From positions 1 through 14,581 of the forward strand of contig CAZKUN010000228.1 of NCBI GenBank assembly GCA_964555935.1: 14,581 bases of DNA, read 5' to 3'. Shown here in pieces: positions 1-5,424 of the stretch; position 1 is the first letter of the stretch, and each line of letters starts with the position of its first letter. The DNA is from CAZKUN01 sp964555935. Its GTDB lineage: Bacteria > Armatimonadota > Zipacnadia > Zipacnadales > VGFC01. Made by a program: the position numbers and the translations under genes. Under the pieces are notes generated by a model. That model was not told where the DNA came from. It saw nothing but the letters and a program-made list of their open reading frames with translations, and made no database searches.

Positions 1-642
1 GACGGCTCGCTGTTCACTGTTTACTATTTCACGCTTGGCGATGGCGTAACCCACATTGCGGGCTCGCGCTGGTCGCGCGATTACCGCGGGCCGGACCTGG
101 CGCGCGGCGAAGATGCGGTGCCGAAGCCCGACCCGACTCTCGCCGCCGAGCGCATCGTCGGTGAGGTGCGTCCGCTGCGGGTGGGCCCCTCGCTGATCCA
201 CTCGTTCATCCCAACAGAGCCGACCGTGGCCGGGATCGCGATCCGCATATCGGAGAAGAGCAGCGAGATCAGGCAGGACGCCGGCCTGCGCATGGTCGTC
301 AGGAAGGTGGAGGGCAGCGCGTGGTGGACGGAATGGCTCGCATCAACCGACATCATTCCGCCGGCCGATCTGACGATTGGCGGGTGGAACTACTTCCGCT
401 TCGCCGCGCCACTCGACGTCACGCCCGGGGATCTGTATGCTTTCACGATCTACAACGGCGACTACACGGGAGGAGCCAATCCCGAACTGCGCGAGGGGCT
501 TGAGGGGGAGTACGGGTGGTACGTGAACTCCGGTCCGCCCGGACCGGATGACTACCCCAACGGCGGGATTGGGCCGCAATCCGGGCAAGACATTGCGTTC
601 AAGGTCTACGCGGAGGATGGCCCGCTGCCCGAGGATCCGTAG
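1..642 (+). CDS. Sialidase/BNR-like protein, C-terminal fragment with accessory beta domain (5' end off window)
   Basis: Frame 1 is open from the first base to the TAG at 640-642, giving 213 residues with no start inside the window. A GTG at 118 is internal and is not the start. The first residues (DGSLFTVYYFTLGDGVTHI, then AGSRW) resemble the last blade of sialidase/BNR-repeat-like beta-propellers, where a 'DGT..T.YY...DG.THI..TRW' stretch closes the fold. After a short Asp/Pro linker (about residues 28-50), residues 51-205 form a beta-rich domain (VRPLRVGPSLIHSFIPTEPTVAGIAIRI... GQDIAFKVY) that looks like a jelly-roll or binding module. I infer a secreted glycan-acting or glycan-binding protein. 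The catalytic part is not visible, so sialidase activity cannot be claimed. The stop codon lies inside the edge of the repeat cluster that follows. Confidence 0.6.
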   Translation, partial: DGSLFTVYYFTLGDGVTHIAGSRWSRDYRGPDLARGEDAVPKPDPTLAAERIVGEVRPLRVGPSLIHSFIPTEPTVAGIAIRISEKSSEIRQDAGLRMVVRKVEGSAWWTEWLASTDIIPPADLTIGGWNYFRFAAPLDVTPGDLYAFTIYNGDYTGGANPELREGLEGEYGWYVNSGPPGPDDYPNGGIGPQSGQDIAFKVYAEDGPLPEDP

Positions 643-711
643 GTTGGAATTGGCTTCAATACCTTAACAACGGGGCCTGTCGCGAAAACTCGTAGAGTTT
701 CCCAGGAGATC

Positions 712-774
712 CGACCTACGACGGGAACGGCACCAAGCTGGCGCTTGGCGGCACGACGACAACTGCGGACGGCG
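712..774 (+). repeat. Direct repeat, copy 1 (63 nt)
   Basis: This copy matches 803-866 over its whole length. Blocks of 13, 24 and 22 identical bases are separated by a GAA/CAGA difference and one C/T change. The CCAAGC-TGGC-GCTTGG hairpin lies in the 24-base block. Confidence 0.85.
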
Positions 775-802
775 CCGAGCAACGGCGTCGAAGCTAGAGC
801 TT

Positions 803-866
803 CGACCTACGACGGCAGACGGCACCAAGCTGGCGCTTGGCGGTACGACGACAACTGCGGACGGCG
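803..866 (+). repeat. Direct repeat, copy 2 (64 nt)
   Basis: This is the second copy of the 712-774 unit, offset by 91 bases. It overlaps the right arm of the 787-806 palindrome, so the CGACCTACG edge is shared between two module types. Confidence 0.85.
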
Positions 867-936
867 TCGTGGAAACTTGGTAACTCAGACGCCGAGTTTC
901 CCTGGAAATCCGACCTACGGGGGGCTGGAACCACCT

Positions 937-1605
937 CTACATGTCTAGTCCGCGCCTGTCGATGAACTCTTGAGGGTCGGTCATCTGCTGCTCGATCACA
1001 GCGCCGAGCCAGGCTAGCTCCGGAATATCAGCAACCAGCGTGCCAGCGCGCGCGTACCAGGTGGAGGCCGCCTGGTCGTTGCCCAACCGGCGGTGCAGTT
1101 CGCCGACAAGATAGGTGTAGACGGGGACGTTCATCTCAGTCGCGTCGTCGGCGGCGAGAGCGTTCTCAAAACGCTCCAGCGCCGCGCGACGGTACTTCGG
1201 CTCATCCTCAGCCGGGCCGTCCATCCTGCAGCACCACGCGGCGCGCAGAAACAGGTCGCCGACCACGATTTCCCCCGCCCCTCGCCACGCCTCCAGCGTC
1301 GCGTAGAACTCGTATGCGAGTGCGGGGTAGATGGGCTTTTCACGGGTCCGGGGGGCAAGCTCGCGCAACACTTGGGCCTTCACGTCGGGAGGCACCGTTA
1401 CGTCTTTGTCGAAGACCGAGAGATACCCCGCGTAACCGCACTTGTAGCATGCCTGAACCGCGATCAGCAGGGGCTCAAGACCACCGGCCATGCTGTGCAG
1501 ATCGGTAGTGAGCGGGCCGAACGTGTTCGAGGACGTGACCTGACATGCCTCAAAGGTCGCTCCGCAACATGGGCACGTCACGTCGACGAGCTTGGACGTG
1601 GTCAT
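937..1605 (-). CDS. DUF2225 family protein (zinc-ribbon N-terminus, TPR-like C-terminus)
   Basis: This 222-residue protein has two Cys pairs, C11-x2-C14 (TCPCCGATF) and C53-x2-C56 (ACYKCGYAGY), separated by 'TDLHSMAGGLEPLLIAVQA'. That is the pattern I associate with DUF2225 proteins, in which a split zinc ribbon is followed by a helical region. Residues 90-215 contain helical repeats of TPR character (ALERFENALAADDATEMNVPVYTYLVGELHRRLGNDQAASTWYARA). It has no signal peptide or membrane segment, so it is probably cytoplasmic. The ATG is preceded by GGAGGGG about 9 nt upstream. It starts 21 nt after the nadA stop on the same strand and is probably co-transcribed with it. The biochemical role of DUF2225 is unknown; zinc binding is inferred from the cysteines only. 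Confidence 0.75.
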   Translation of the reverse strand: MTTSKLVDVTCPCCGATFEACQVTSSNTFGPLTTDLHSMAGGLEPLLIAVQACYKCGYAGYLSVFDKDVTVPPDVKAQVLRELAPRTREKPIYPALAYEFYATLEAWRGAGEIVVGDLFLRAAWCCRMDGPAEDEPKYRRAALERFENALAADDATEMNVPVYTYLVGELHRRLGNDQAASTWYARAGTLVADIPELAWLGAVIEQQMTDPQEFIDRRGLDM

Positions 1606-1626
1606 TGTGGGCCGCCCCTCCCCGGT

Positions 1627-2535
1627 CTAGCCGATCTCGACCATTCGCTCGACGGACGCGCGGGCTCGGACTGCGATGTCGGCGGGGATTTCGATCTTCG
1701 GCTCCAGCGTCTCAAGCGCCGCGACGACCTTCGCGAGGTCCGTCTTCTTCATGTTCGGGCATACGGCAATGTCGAACTCGTAGAAGGTCTTGTTGGGCGA
1801 GTTCTTCCGCAGCGGGTGCAGCAGCCCCACCTCGGTCCCCACGATGATCTCGCCAGCATCCGATTCCTGGCCGAACTTCAGCATGCCGCTGGTGCTCAGG
1901 ACCTCGTCGGCGAGGTCCACGACCTCGGGCTCGCACTCGGGGTGGCACATGAAGACAGCGTCGGGATGCTCGCTCTTCTTCGCCAACACCAACTCAGCGG
2001 TAATGTAGACATGGGTCGGGCAGAAGCCCTTGTGGGCGATGATTTTGACGTCCGCCTGGCGGGCGATCCAGTGGGAGAGGTTCCTGTCCGGGATGAAGAC
2101 GATCTCGTCGGTTTCGCGCGCGACCGCCTCGCAGACTTTCAGGGCGTTCGCCGACGTGCAGCAGACGTCAACCTCGGCTTTCACCTCAGCCGTGGTATTG
2201 ACGTACGCCACGATCTTCGCGTTCGGATACTCCTCGCGGTATTGCCGGGTCCGTTCGGGGGTGATCATATCCGCCATCGGGCACCCCGCATCGGGCGCGG
2301 GGAGAATGACTGTCTTGTCGGGACTGAGGAGTTTGGCCGTCTGGGCCATGAAATGGACGCCGCAGAAGATGATGACATCCGCGTCCGTAGACGCCGCTTG
2401 ACGGCTCAGACCCAAGCTGTCGCCCGCGAAGTCGGCAATGTCCTGGACCTCAGGAATCTGATAGTTGTGGACGAGAATAACCGCGTTGCGCTGCGCTTTG
2501 AGTTCGTTGATTCTCTTGACGAGTTCTATCGACAC
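1627..2535 (-). CDS. nadA: Quinolinate synthase NadA
   Basis: NadA is a [4Fe-4S] enzyme that condenses iminoaspartate with dihydroxyacetone phosphate to make quinolinate in de novo NAD synthesis. From the chosen start the protein is 302 residues, the usual length. Recognisable motifs are LVHNYQ (22-26), IIFCGVHFMAQTAKLLSP (55-72), PDAGCPMADM (80-90), NTTAEVKAEVDVCCTSANA (113-131), CHPECEPEVVDLAD (197-210) and AVCPNMKKTDL (257-267). C85, C201 and C259 sit where the family's cluster ligands lie. The frame stays open upstream to an ATG at 2616. I prefer the GTG at 2533-2535 because it has GAGGGG 6 nt upstream, protein homology begins there, and the upstream ATG falls in the predicted -35 box. 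DUF2225 follows 21 nt downstream. No L-aspartate oxidase (nadB) or nadC is in the window, so these must be elsewhere. Confidence 0.95.
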   Translation of the reverse strand: MSIELVKRINELKAQRNAVILVHNYQIPEVQDIADFAGDSLGLSRQAASTDADVIIFCGVHFMAQTAKLLSPDKTVILPAPDAGCPMADMITPERTRQYREEYPNAKIVAYVNTTAEVKAEVDVCCTSANALKVCEAVARETDEIVFIPDRNLSHWIARQADVKIIAHKGFCPTHVYITAELVLAKKSEHPDAVFMCHPECEPEVVDLADEVLSTSGMLKFGQESDAGEIIVGTEVGLLHPLRKNSPNKTFYEFDIAVCPNMKKTDLAKVVAALETLEPKIEIPADIAVRARASVERMVEIG

Positions 2536-2586
2536 GGTTCGCCCCTCGCTGCTGGGATCAGGCCCGCGGGACCACCTGAGACGATG

Positions 2587-2616
2587 AGTATACGGCCTCG
2601 CGCCCGGCGGAAGCAA
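2587..2616 (-). promoter_or_regulatory. Probable sigma-70-type promoter for nadA-DUF2225
   Basis: On the minus strand TATACT (2587-2592) is a 5/6 match to the -10 consensus. It is preceded, after an 18-nt spacer, by a weak -35 TTGCTT (2611-2616). Initiation near 2580 would give a leader of about 45 nt ahead of the GTG at 2535. Confidence 0.5.
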
Positions 2617-2697
2617 GCCCTCCTGATGCAGGTCTGGGCCGAACTGGACGCGAATCCGGCCGGGAGCCGGCTATCATCGCCGCGAGGGAGCGCTCGC

Positions 2698-3192
2698 ATG
2701 GTCGTTATCACCGATTTCCAGCCTGACGACGTTGAGCGGATGGTTGAAATCGCGCCGAACGCATTTGGGGTCTGGGCACGGTACGGCCTCGACCGCACGT
2801 TGCCGAGGGATCGCGTCGAGCATCTGTACCGCGAAGAGGCCCGGGCATACGCGGCGAAGGCGACCGCCGAGGAAGCGGATTTCGCGGTCTTCGTGGCTCG
2901 CGATGGCGATGACGTGATCGGGTACATCGTCGTGGGCGTGGATGAGGCACTCGGCGATCTGTTTGGGTTCCGCTGGGGGCGGCTGATATCCCTCGCCGTC
3001 GACCCTCCGCGCCATGGGGAGCGCACGGGCCCCAAACTCGTGGACCGAGCGATGGATTGGTTCCGCGACACTGAGTGTCGTCACGTGGAGGTATGGACAG
3101 ACATCAACAACATCGCAGCAATCCGGACCTATGAGGGGGCAGGATTCAGGGTCATATACTCAGGCGTAGCCCTGACGCAGTGGCTCGACTGA
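2698..3192 (+). CDS. GNAT family N-acetyltransferase
   Basis: This 164-residue protein ends in a clear GNAT core: beta strand 4 and motif A as RLISLAVDPPRHGERTGPKLVDRAMDWF (about residues 97-124), then HVEVWTDINNIAAIRTYEGAGFRVIYSG (about 130-157), where the 'N..A...Y...GF' pattern is typical. The acetyl-CoA loop reads RHGERTG, compatible with the Q/RxxGxG/A signature. The start is the ATG at 2698 with GAGGGAG 7 nt upstream. A much longer open frame reaching back to 1093 is antisense to nadA and DUF2225 and is not real. A TATCAT at 2672-2677 could be its -10, but I see no matching -35. It is divergent from nadA and ends 24 nt before the cdaA promoter. The substrate (small molecule, peptide or protein N-terminus) cannot be told from sequence. 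Confidence 0.85.
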   Translation: MVVITDFQPDDVERMVEIAPNAFGVWARYGLDRTLPRDRVEHLYREEARAYAAKATAEEADFAVFVARDGDDVIGYIVVGVDEALGDLFGFRWGRLISLAVDPPRHGERTGPKLVDRAMDWFRDTECRHVEVWTDINNIAAIRTYEGAGFRVIYSGVALTQWLD

Positions 3193-3216
3193 TGTAATCG
3201 CAGTGATTCCCGCGCA

Positions 3217-3245
3217 TTGACCGGAGGGGGAAAACGCGCTATAAT
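3217..3245 (+). promoter_or_regulatory. Near-consensus sigma-70 promoter for the cdaA-ybbR-glmS operon
   Basis: TTGACC (3217-3222, 5/6) is followed by exactly 17 nt and then a perfect TATAAT (3240-3245). Initiation near 3252 gives a leader of about 44 nt. It lies just after the GNAT stop and directly before cdaA, so this operon is probably strongly and constitutively expressed. Confidence 0.85.
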
Positions 3246-3295
3246 GGCGTTGAAGGCCGATTCTCAGCCGTTTTACCTCCGCCGAAGGCCATCGG

Positions 3296-4147
3296 ATGCC
3301 CTCGCTTGCAGTCCTCTGGAACACCATCGCGGCCGGGACCCTACTCGACAGGCTGGTCGACGCCGTTGACATACTTCTCGTCAGCTTCATTATCTACGAG
3401 GCGTTGATATTCGTTCGCGGCACGCGAGCGGTCTCGCTGATCAAGGGACTCGTGGCGATTCTGCTCGTCGTTTCGTTGACTCGCGGGCTGCCAACGCTGC
3501 ACTGGATACTCTCCCAGCTCATCCTGCCGGGCATGATCGCAGTCGTCATCATCTTCCAGCCCGAACTGCGGATGACGCTTGAGCGGATCGGGCGCGGCGG
3601 CCCGTTGCGCCGGGTCTTCGGTGGGATCGCCAGCGAGCAGACGAGCAACATGGTCAGGGAAGTCGCTGAGGCGGCGGAGGAGCTGTCGGAGCGGAGGATT
3701 GGCGCCCTGATCGCCATCGAGCGCGACACGGGGCTCCAGGACGTCGCCAGGAGTGGCCGCCGCATCGGGGCTACGGTGTCGGCAGAGCTGCTGCAGACGA
3801 TCTTCATCCCGTCCAGCCCGCTGCATGACGGCGCGGTGGTCGTGCGGGATGACGAGGTCGTCGCGGCCGGGTGCGTTCTGCCCCAATCCGACGCCCCCCA
3901 CCTCCGAGTCTCGACTGGGTTGCGCCATCGGGCCGCGGTCGGTCTCACGGAGCGCACTGACGCCGTTTGCGTGGTTGTCTCCGAGGAGACGGGGGCAATG
4001 TCGCTAGCGATGGATGGCGTGCTCGTCCGCGACCTGGATCGCGTTCGGCTGACCGAGAGATTGCAGAATCTCGTTGTGGCTGGCCCCACTAGCGACGGAG
4101 GCTTTCGCTTCAGCCTGCCGTGGAAACGCGGAGGGCGCGGCGAATGA
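3296..4147 (+). CDS. cdaA: Diadenylate cyclase CdaA (membrane-bound c-di-AMP synthase)
   Basis: CdaA condenses two ATP into cyclic di-AMP, a second messenger governing potassium/osmolyte balance and cell-wall homeostasis. The 283-residue protein has the family layout: three N-terminal membrane helices (about 22-40, 46-62 and 70-88), a short coiled region (about 112-132) and a DAC domain (about 133-262). The DAC signatures are intact: DGA at 178-180 in PLHDGAVVV, and RHR at 210-212 in GLRHRAAVG, so it should be active. The start is the ATG at 3296 with a modest GAAGG upstream; the promoter at 3217-3245 serves it. The TGA overlaps the next gene's ATG (ATGA at 4144-4147), indicating translational coupling with YbbR, its usual membrane regulator. 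The tail after 262 is Gly/Arg-rich and short. Confidence 0.95.
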   Translation: MPSLAVLWNTIAAGTLLDRLVDAVDILLVSFIIYEALIFVRGTRAVSLIKGLVAILLVVSLTRGLPTLHWILSQLILPGMIAVVIIFQPELRMTLERIGRGGPLRRVFGGIASEQTSNMVREVAEAAEELSERRIGALIAIERDTGLQDVARSGRRIGATVSAELLQTIFIPSSPLHDGAVVVRDDEVVAAGCVLPQSDAPHLRVSTGLRHRAAVGLTERTDAVCVVVSEETGAMSLAMDGVLVRDLDRVRLTERLQNLVVAGPTSDGGFRFSLPWKRGGRGE

Positions 4148-5340
4148 ACACCCTCACGCGGATCGTCTGCCACAACTGGCCGCTGAAACTCGTGTCACTG
4201 GGGCTGGGCGTTACGATTTGGCTGTTTGTCCTTCTCAGCACGAACCCCTGGACAGTTCGCGAGGTCGAGGCGACGGTGGATGCCCATGGCGTGGCCGACG
4301 GGTTGCAGGTGATGTCGGTGAGCCCCGACACCGTGCGAGTGAAGCTGGCGGGCCGCAAGCGCAACGTGGAGGCGATTCAAGCCTCGAATGTTGAGGCGTG
4401 GGTCCACCTGGGCGGGCGACAGGTTGGCGAGCACGAGACGGGAGTCGCTGTCTCTGCGGGAAGCCTGCCCGCCGGCGTCAAGCTCTGGCAACCGCCGGAG
4501 CGGACAGTCCTCGTGGTAGTCGACGAGACGGTCTCGCAGATGCGCCCGGTAAAGCCCTATCGTCGCGGCGAGCCCGCACCGGAATACAAGATTCTGCTCA
4601 TGGAGTACACGCCCAATGAAGTCTCGGTTGTCGGACCCGCGCGCCTGGTGGCCCAGGTCGTTCGCGTGGCCGCCGAGTTCTTCGTAGCCGGGACGACGAA
4701 GACGCGGACGTATACCTGCACGCTCGAGGCCCGGGACGCCAATAACATTCTCGTTTCGGGCGTCGTGATGACGCCAGGCCAGGCCGAGGTTACGCTCAGC
4801 GTGGGACGTCGCGTTGTCAAGCAAGTGCCGGTCCTGGTTGAGAACGCGTTGCTCCTGCCGGAGGATCACCGCGTCACGTCAGTTAGCATCGACCCGATGG
4901 TGGTGCTCATCACAGGCAGCCCGGCCGTTCTGGATGAGGTCGAGAACGTCACGATCAAGCCGATTGACGTAGCGTCGGATGCCACGGAGGTTGCCGCGCT
5001 GTTTAACCTGCCTGAAGGCGTAACGGTCGTGGGGCACGATCTCGTGAAGATCAAGGTTAGCCTCGAGGAGATCGGCCGGTTGCCGCCGGGTCAACCGCAG
5101 TGGCGGCCCGCGAGCCCGCCGCCCCGACCGCCTCCTGCCGGTCCTGTGGATGAGGCCCCGGATGAGCCGGAGCCGCCGGCGGAGCCGGACGTCACCCCCG
5201 AGCCGGACGTGACGCCCGAGCCGGACGTGACGCCGGAACCGGACGTGACGCCAGAACCCGAGCCGGCTCCGGATGAGCCGGAGCCGCCGGTTGACGAGCC
5301 GACGCCGACGGAGGGCCCGGATGAGCCCGAAACCGGCTGA
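4144..5340 (+). CDS. cdaR: YbbR-domain protein (CdaR-like partner of CdaA) with acidic Pro/Glu/Asp-rich repetitive tail
   Basis: YbbR/CdaR proteins are single-pass membrane proteins with extracytoplasmic YbbR domains that modulate CdaA. The protein is 398 residues from the ATG at 4144, which has GGAGGG 8 nt upstream and overlaps the cdaA stop. The frame is open back to an ATG at 4120, but that lies inside cdaA and lacks this ribosome site. Residues 13-32 (PLKLVSLGLGVTIWLFVLLS) form the membrane anchor. Three YbbR-like repeats follow at about 37-128, 133-223 and 226-308; the second and third have 'V.P..V.V.GP..L..V' style cores. From 312 to the end is a low-complexity tail rich in Pro, Glu and Asp, including four EPDVTP hexapeptides (347-370). 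This tail is not part of the usual YbbR core and may span or interact with the cell wall. Confidence 0.88.
   Translation: MNTLTRIVCHNWPLKLVSLGLGVTIWLFVLLSTNPWTVREVEATVDAHGVADGLQVMSVSPDTVRVKLAGRKRNVEAIQASNVEAWVHLGGRQVGEHETGVAVSAGSLPAGVKLWQPPERTVLVVVDETVSQMRPVKPYRRGEPAPEYKILLMEYTPNEVSVVGPARLVAQVVRVAAEFFVAGTTKTRTYTCTLEARDANNILVSGVVMTPGQAEVTLSVGRRVVKQVPVLVENALLLPEDHRVTSVSIDPMVVLITGSPAVLDEVENVTIKPIDVASDATEVAALFNLPEGVTVVGHDLVKIKVSLEEIGRLPPGQPQWRPASPPPRPPPAGPVDEAPDEPEPPAEPDVTPEPDVTPEPDVTPEPDVTPEPEPAPDEPEPPVDEPTPTEGPDEPETG
5182..5253 (+). repeat. Four tandem 18-bp units coding EPDVTP
   Basis: The in-frame units begin at 5182, 5200, 5218 and 5236. They differ mainly at third codon positions (GAG/GAA, GTC/GTG, ACC/ACG, CCC/CCG/CCA). 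The synonymous drift indicates an older expansion kept at the protein level rather than a very recent slip. Confidence 0.9.
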
Positions 5341-5363
5341 GGCGACACTCAGTATAACCCGAA

Positions 5364-5381
5364 CGCCCTGGGACCAGGGCG
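5364..5381 (+). promoter_or_regulatory. Hairpin in the ybbR-glmS spacer
   Basis: CGCCCTG and CAGGGCG form a perfect 7-bp stem around GGAC, about 44 nt ahead of the glmS ATG and 24 nt after the ybbR stop. There is no U-tract. It could be a partial attenuator, an mRNA processing or stability element, or have no function. The 84-nt spacer holds nothing like the glmS ribozyme. Confidence 0.4.
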
Positions 5382-5424
5382 ACCAGCGCGGCCCAACACC
5401 GCGCGAGCAAAGGAAGGTCAGAAC

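Larger units (their letters stand above)
637..921. repeat. Cluster of palindromic modules and direct repeats between convergent genes
   Basis: This gene-free stretch between two convergent genes is built from repeated modules. Bounding motifs are CCGTAGGTTGG (637-647), CCGACCTACG (711-720), CGACCTACG (803-811) and CCGACCTACGG (910-920); the first is inverted relative to the others. Hairpins are AAACTC/GAGTTT (686-700, loop GTA), CCAAGC/GCTTGG with loop TGGC (733-748 and again 825-840), a 9-bp stem GTCGAAGCT/AGCTTCGAC (787-806), and a 10-bp stem with one G-U pair (871-880 with 892-901). The phrase GAGTTTCCC/T.GGA.ATCCGACCTACG occurs at 695-720 and, with a few changes, at 894-919. The layout resembles REP/BIME-type or MITE-like intergenic palindromes. 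It may also end transcription from both sides, although no U-tract is present. No ORF here looks real. Confidence 0.75.

Noticed and set aside
712..866. Possible CRISPR array (repeated units in an intergenic region)
   Set aside because: There are only two copies, of 63/64 nt, with internal hairpins and indels, an untypical spacer and no cas genes.
1093..3192. A 699-codon plus-strand open frame covering DUF2225 and nadA antisense
   Set aside because: Only its last 164 codons (from 2698) encode a protein, the GNAT enzyme. The rest is the GC-driven shadow of two well-supported minus-strand genes.
3244..3363. Small open frame starting at the ATG overlapping the TATAAT box
   Set aside because: Its ATG is part of the -10 element, so it would not be in the transcript from that promoter, and it overlaps the start of cdaA in another frame.
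4120..4143. Upstream ATG of the ybbR frame as the real start
   Set aside because: It lies inside the cdaA coding region without its own ribosome site, while ATG 4144 has GGAGGG at 8 nt and the classic ATGA overlap.
5341..5424. glmS riboswitch-ribozyme upstream of glmS
   Set aside because: The spacer is only 84 nt and lacks the ribozyme's core; the known element needs roughly twice that length.
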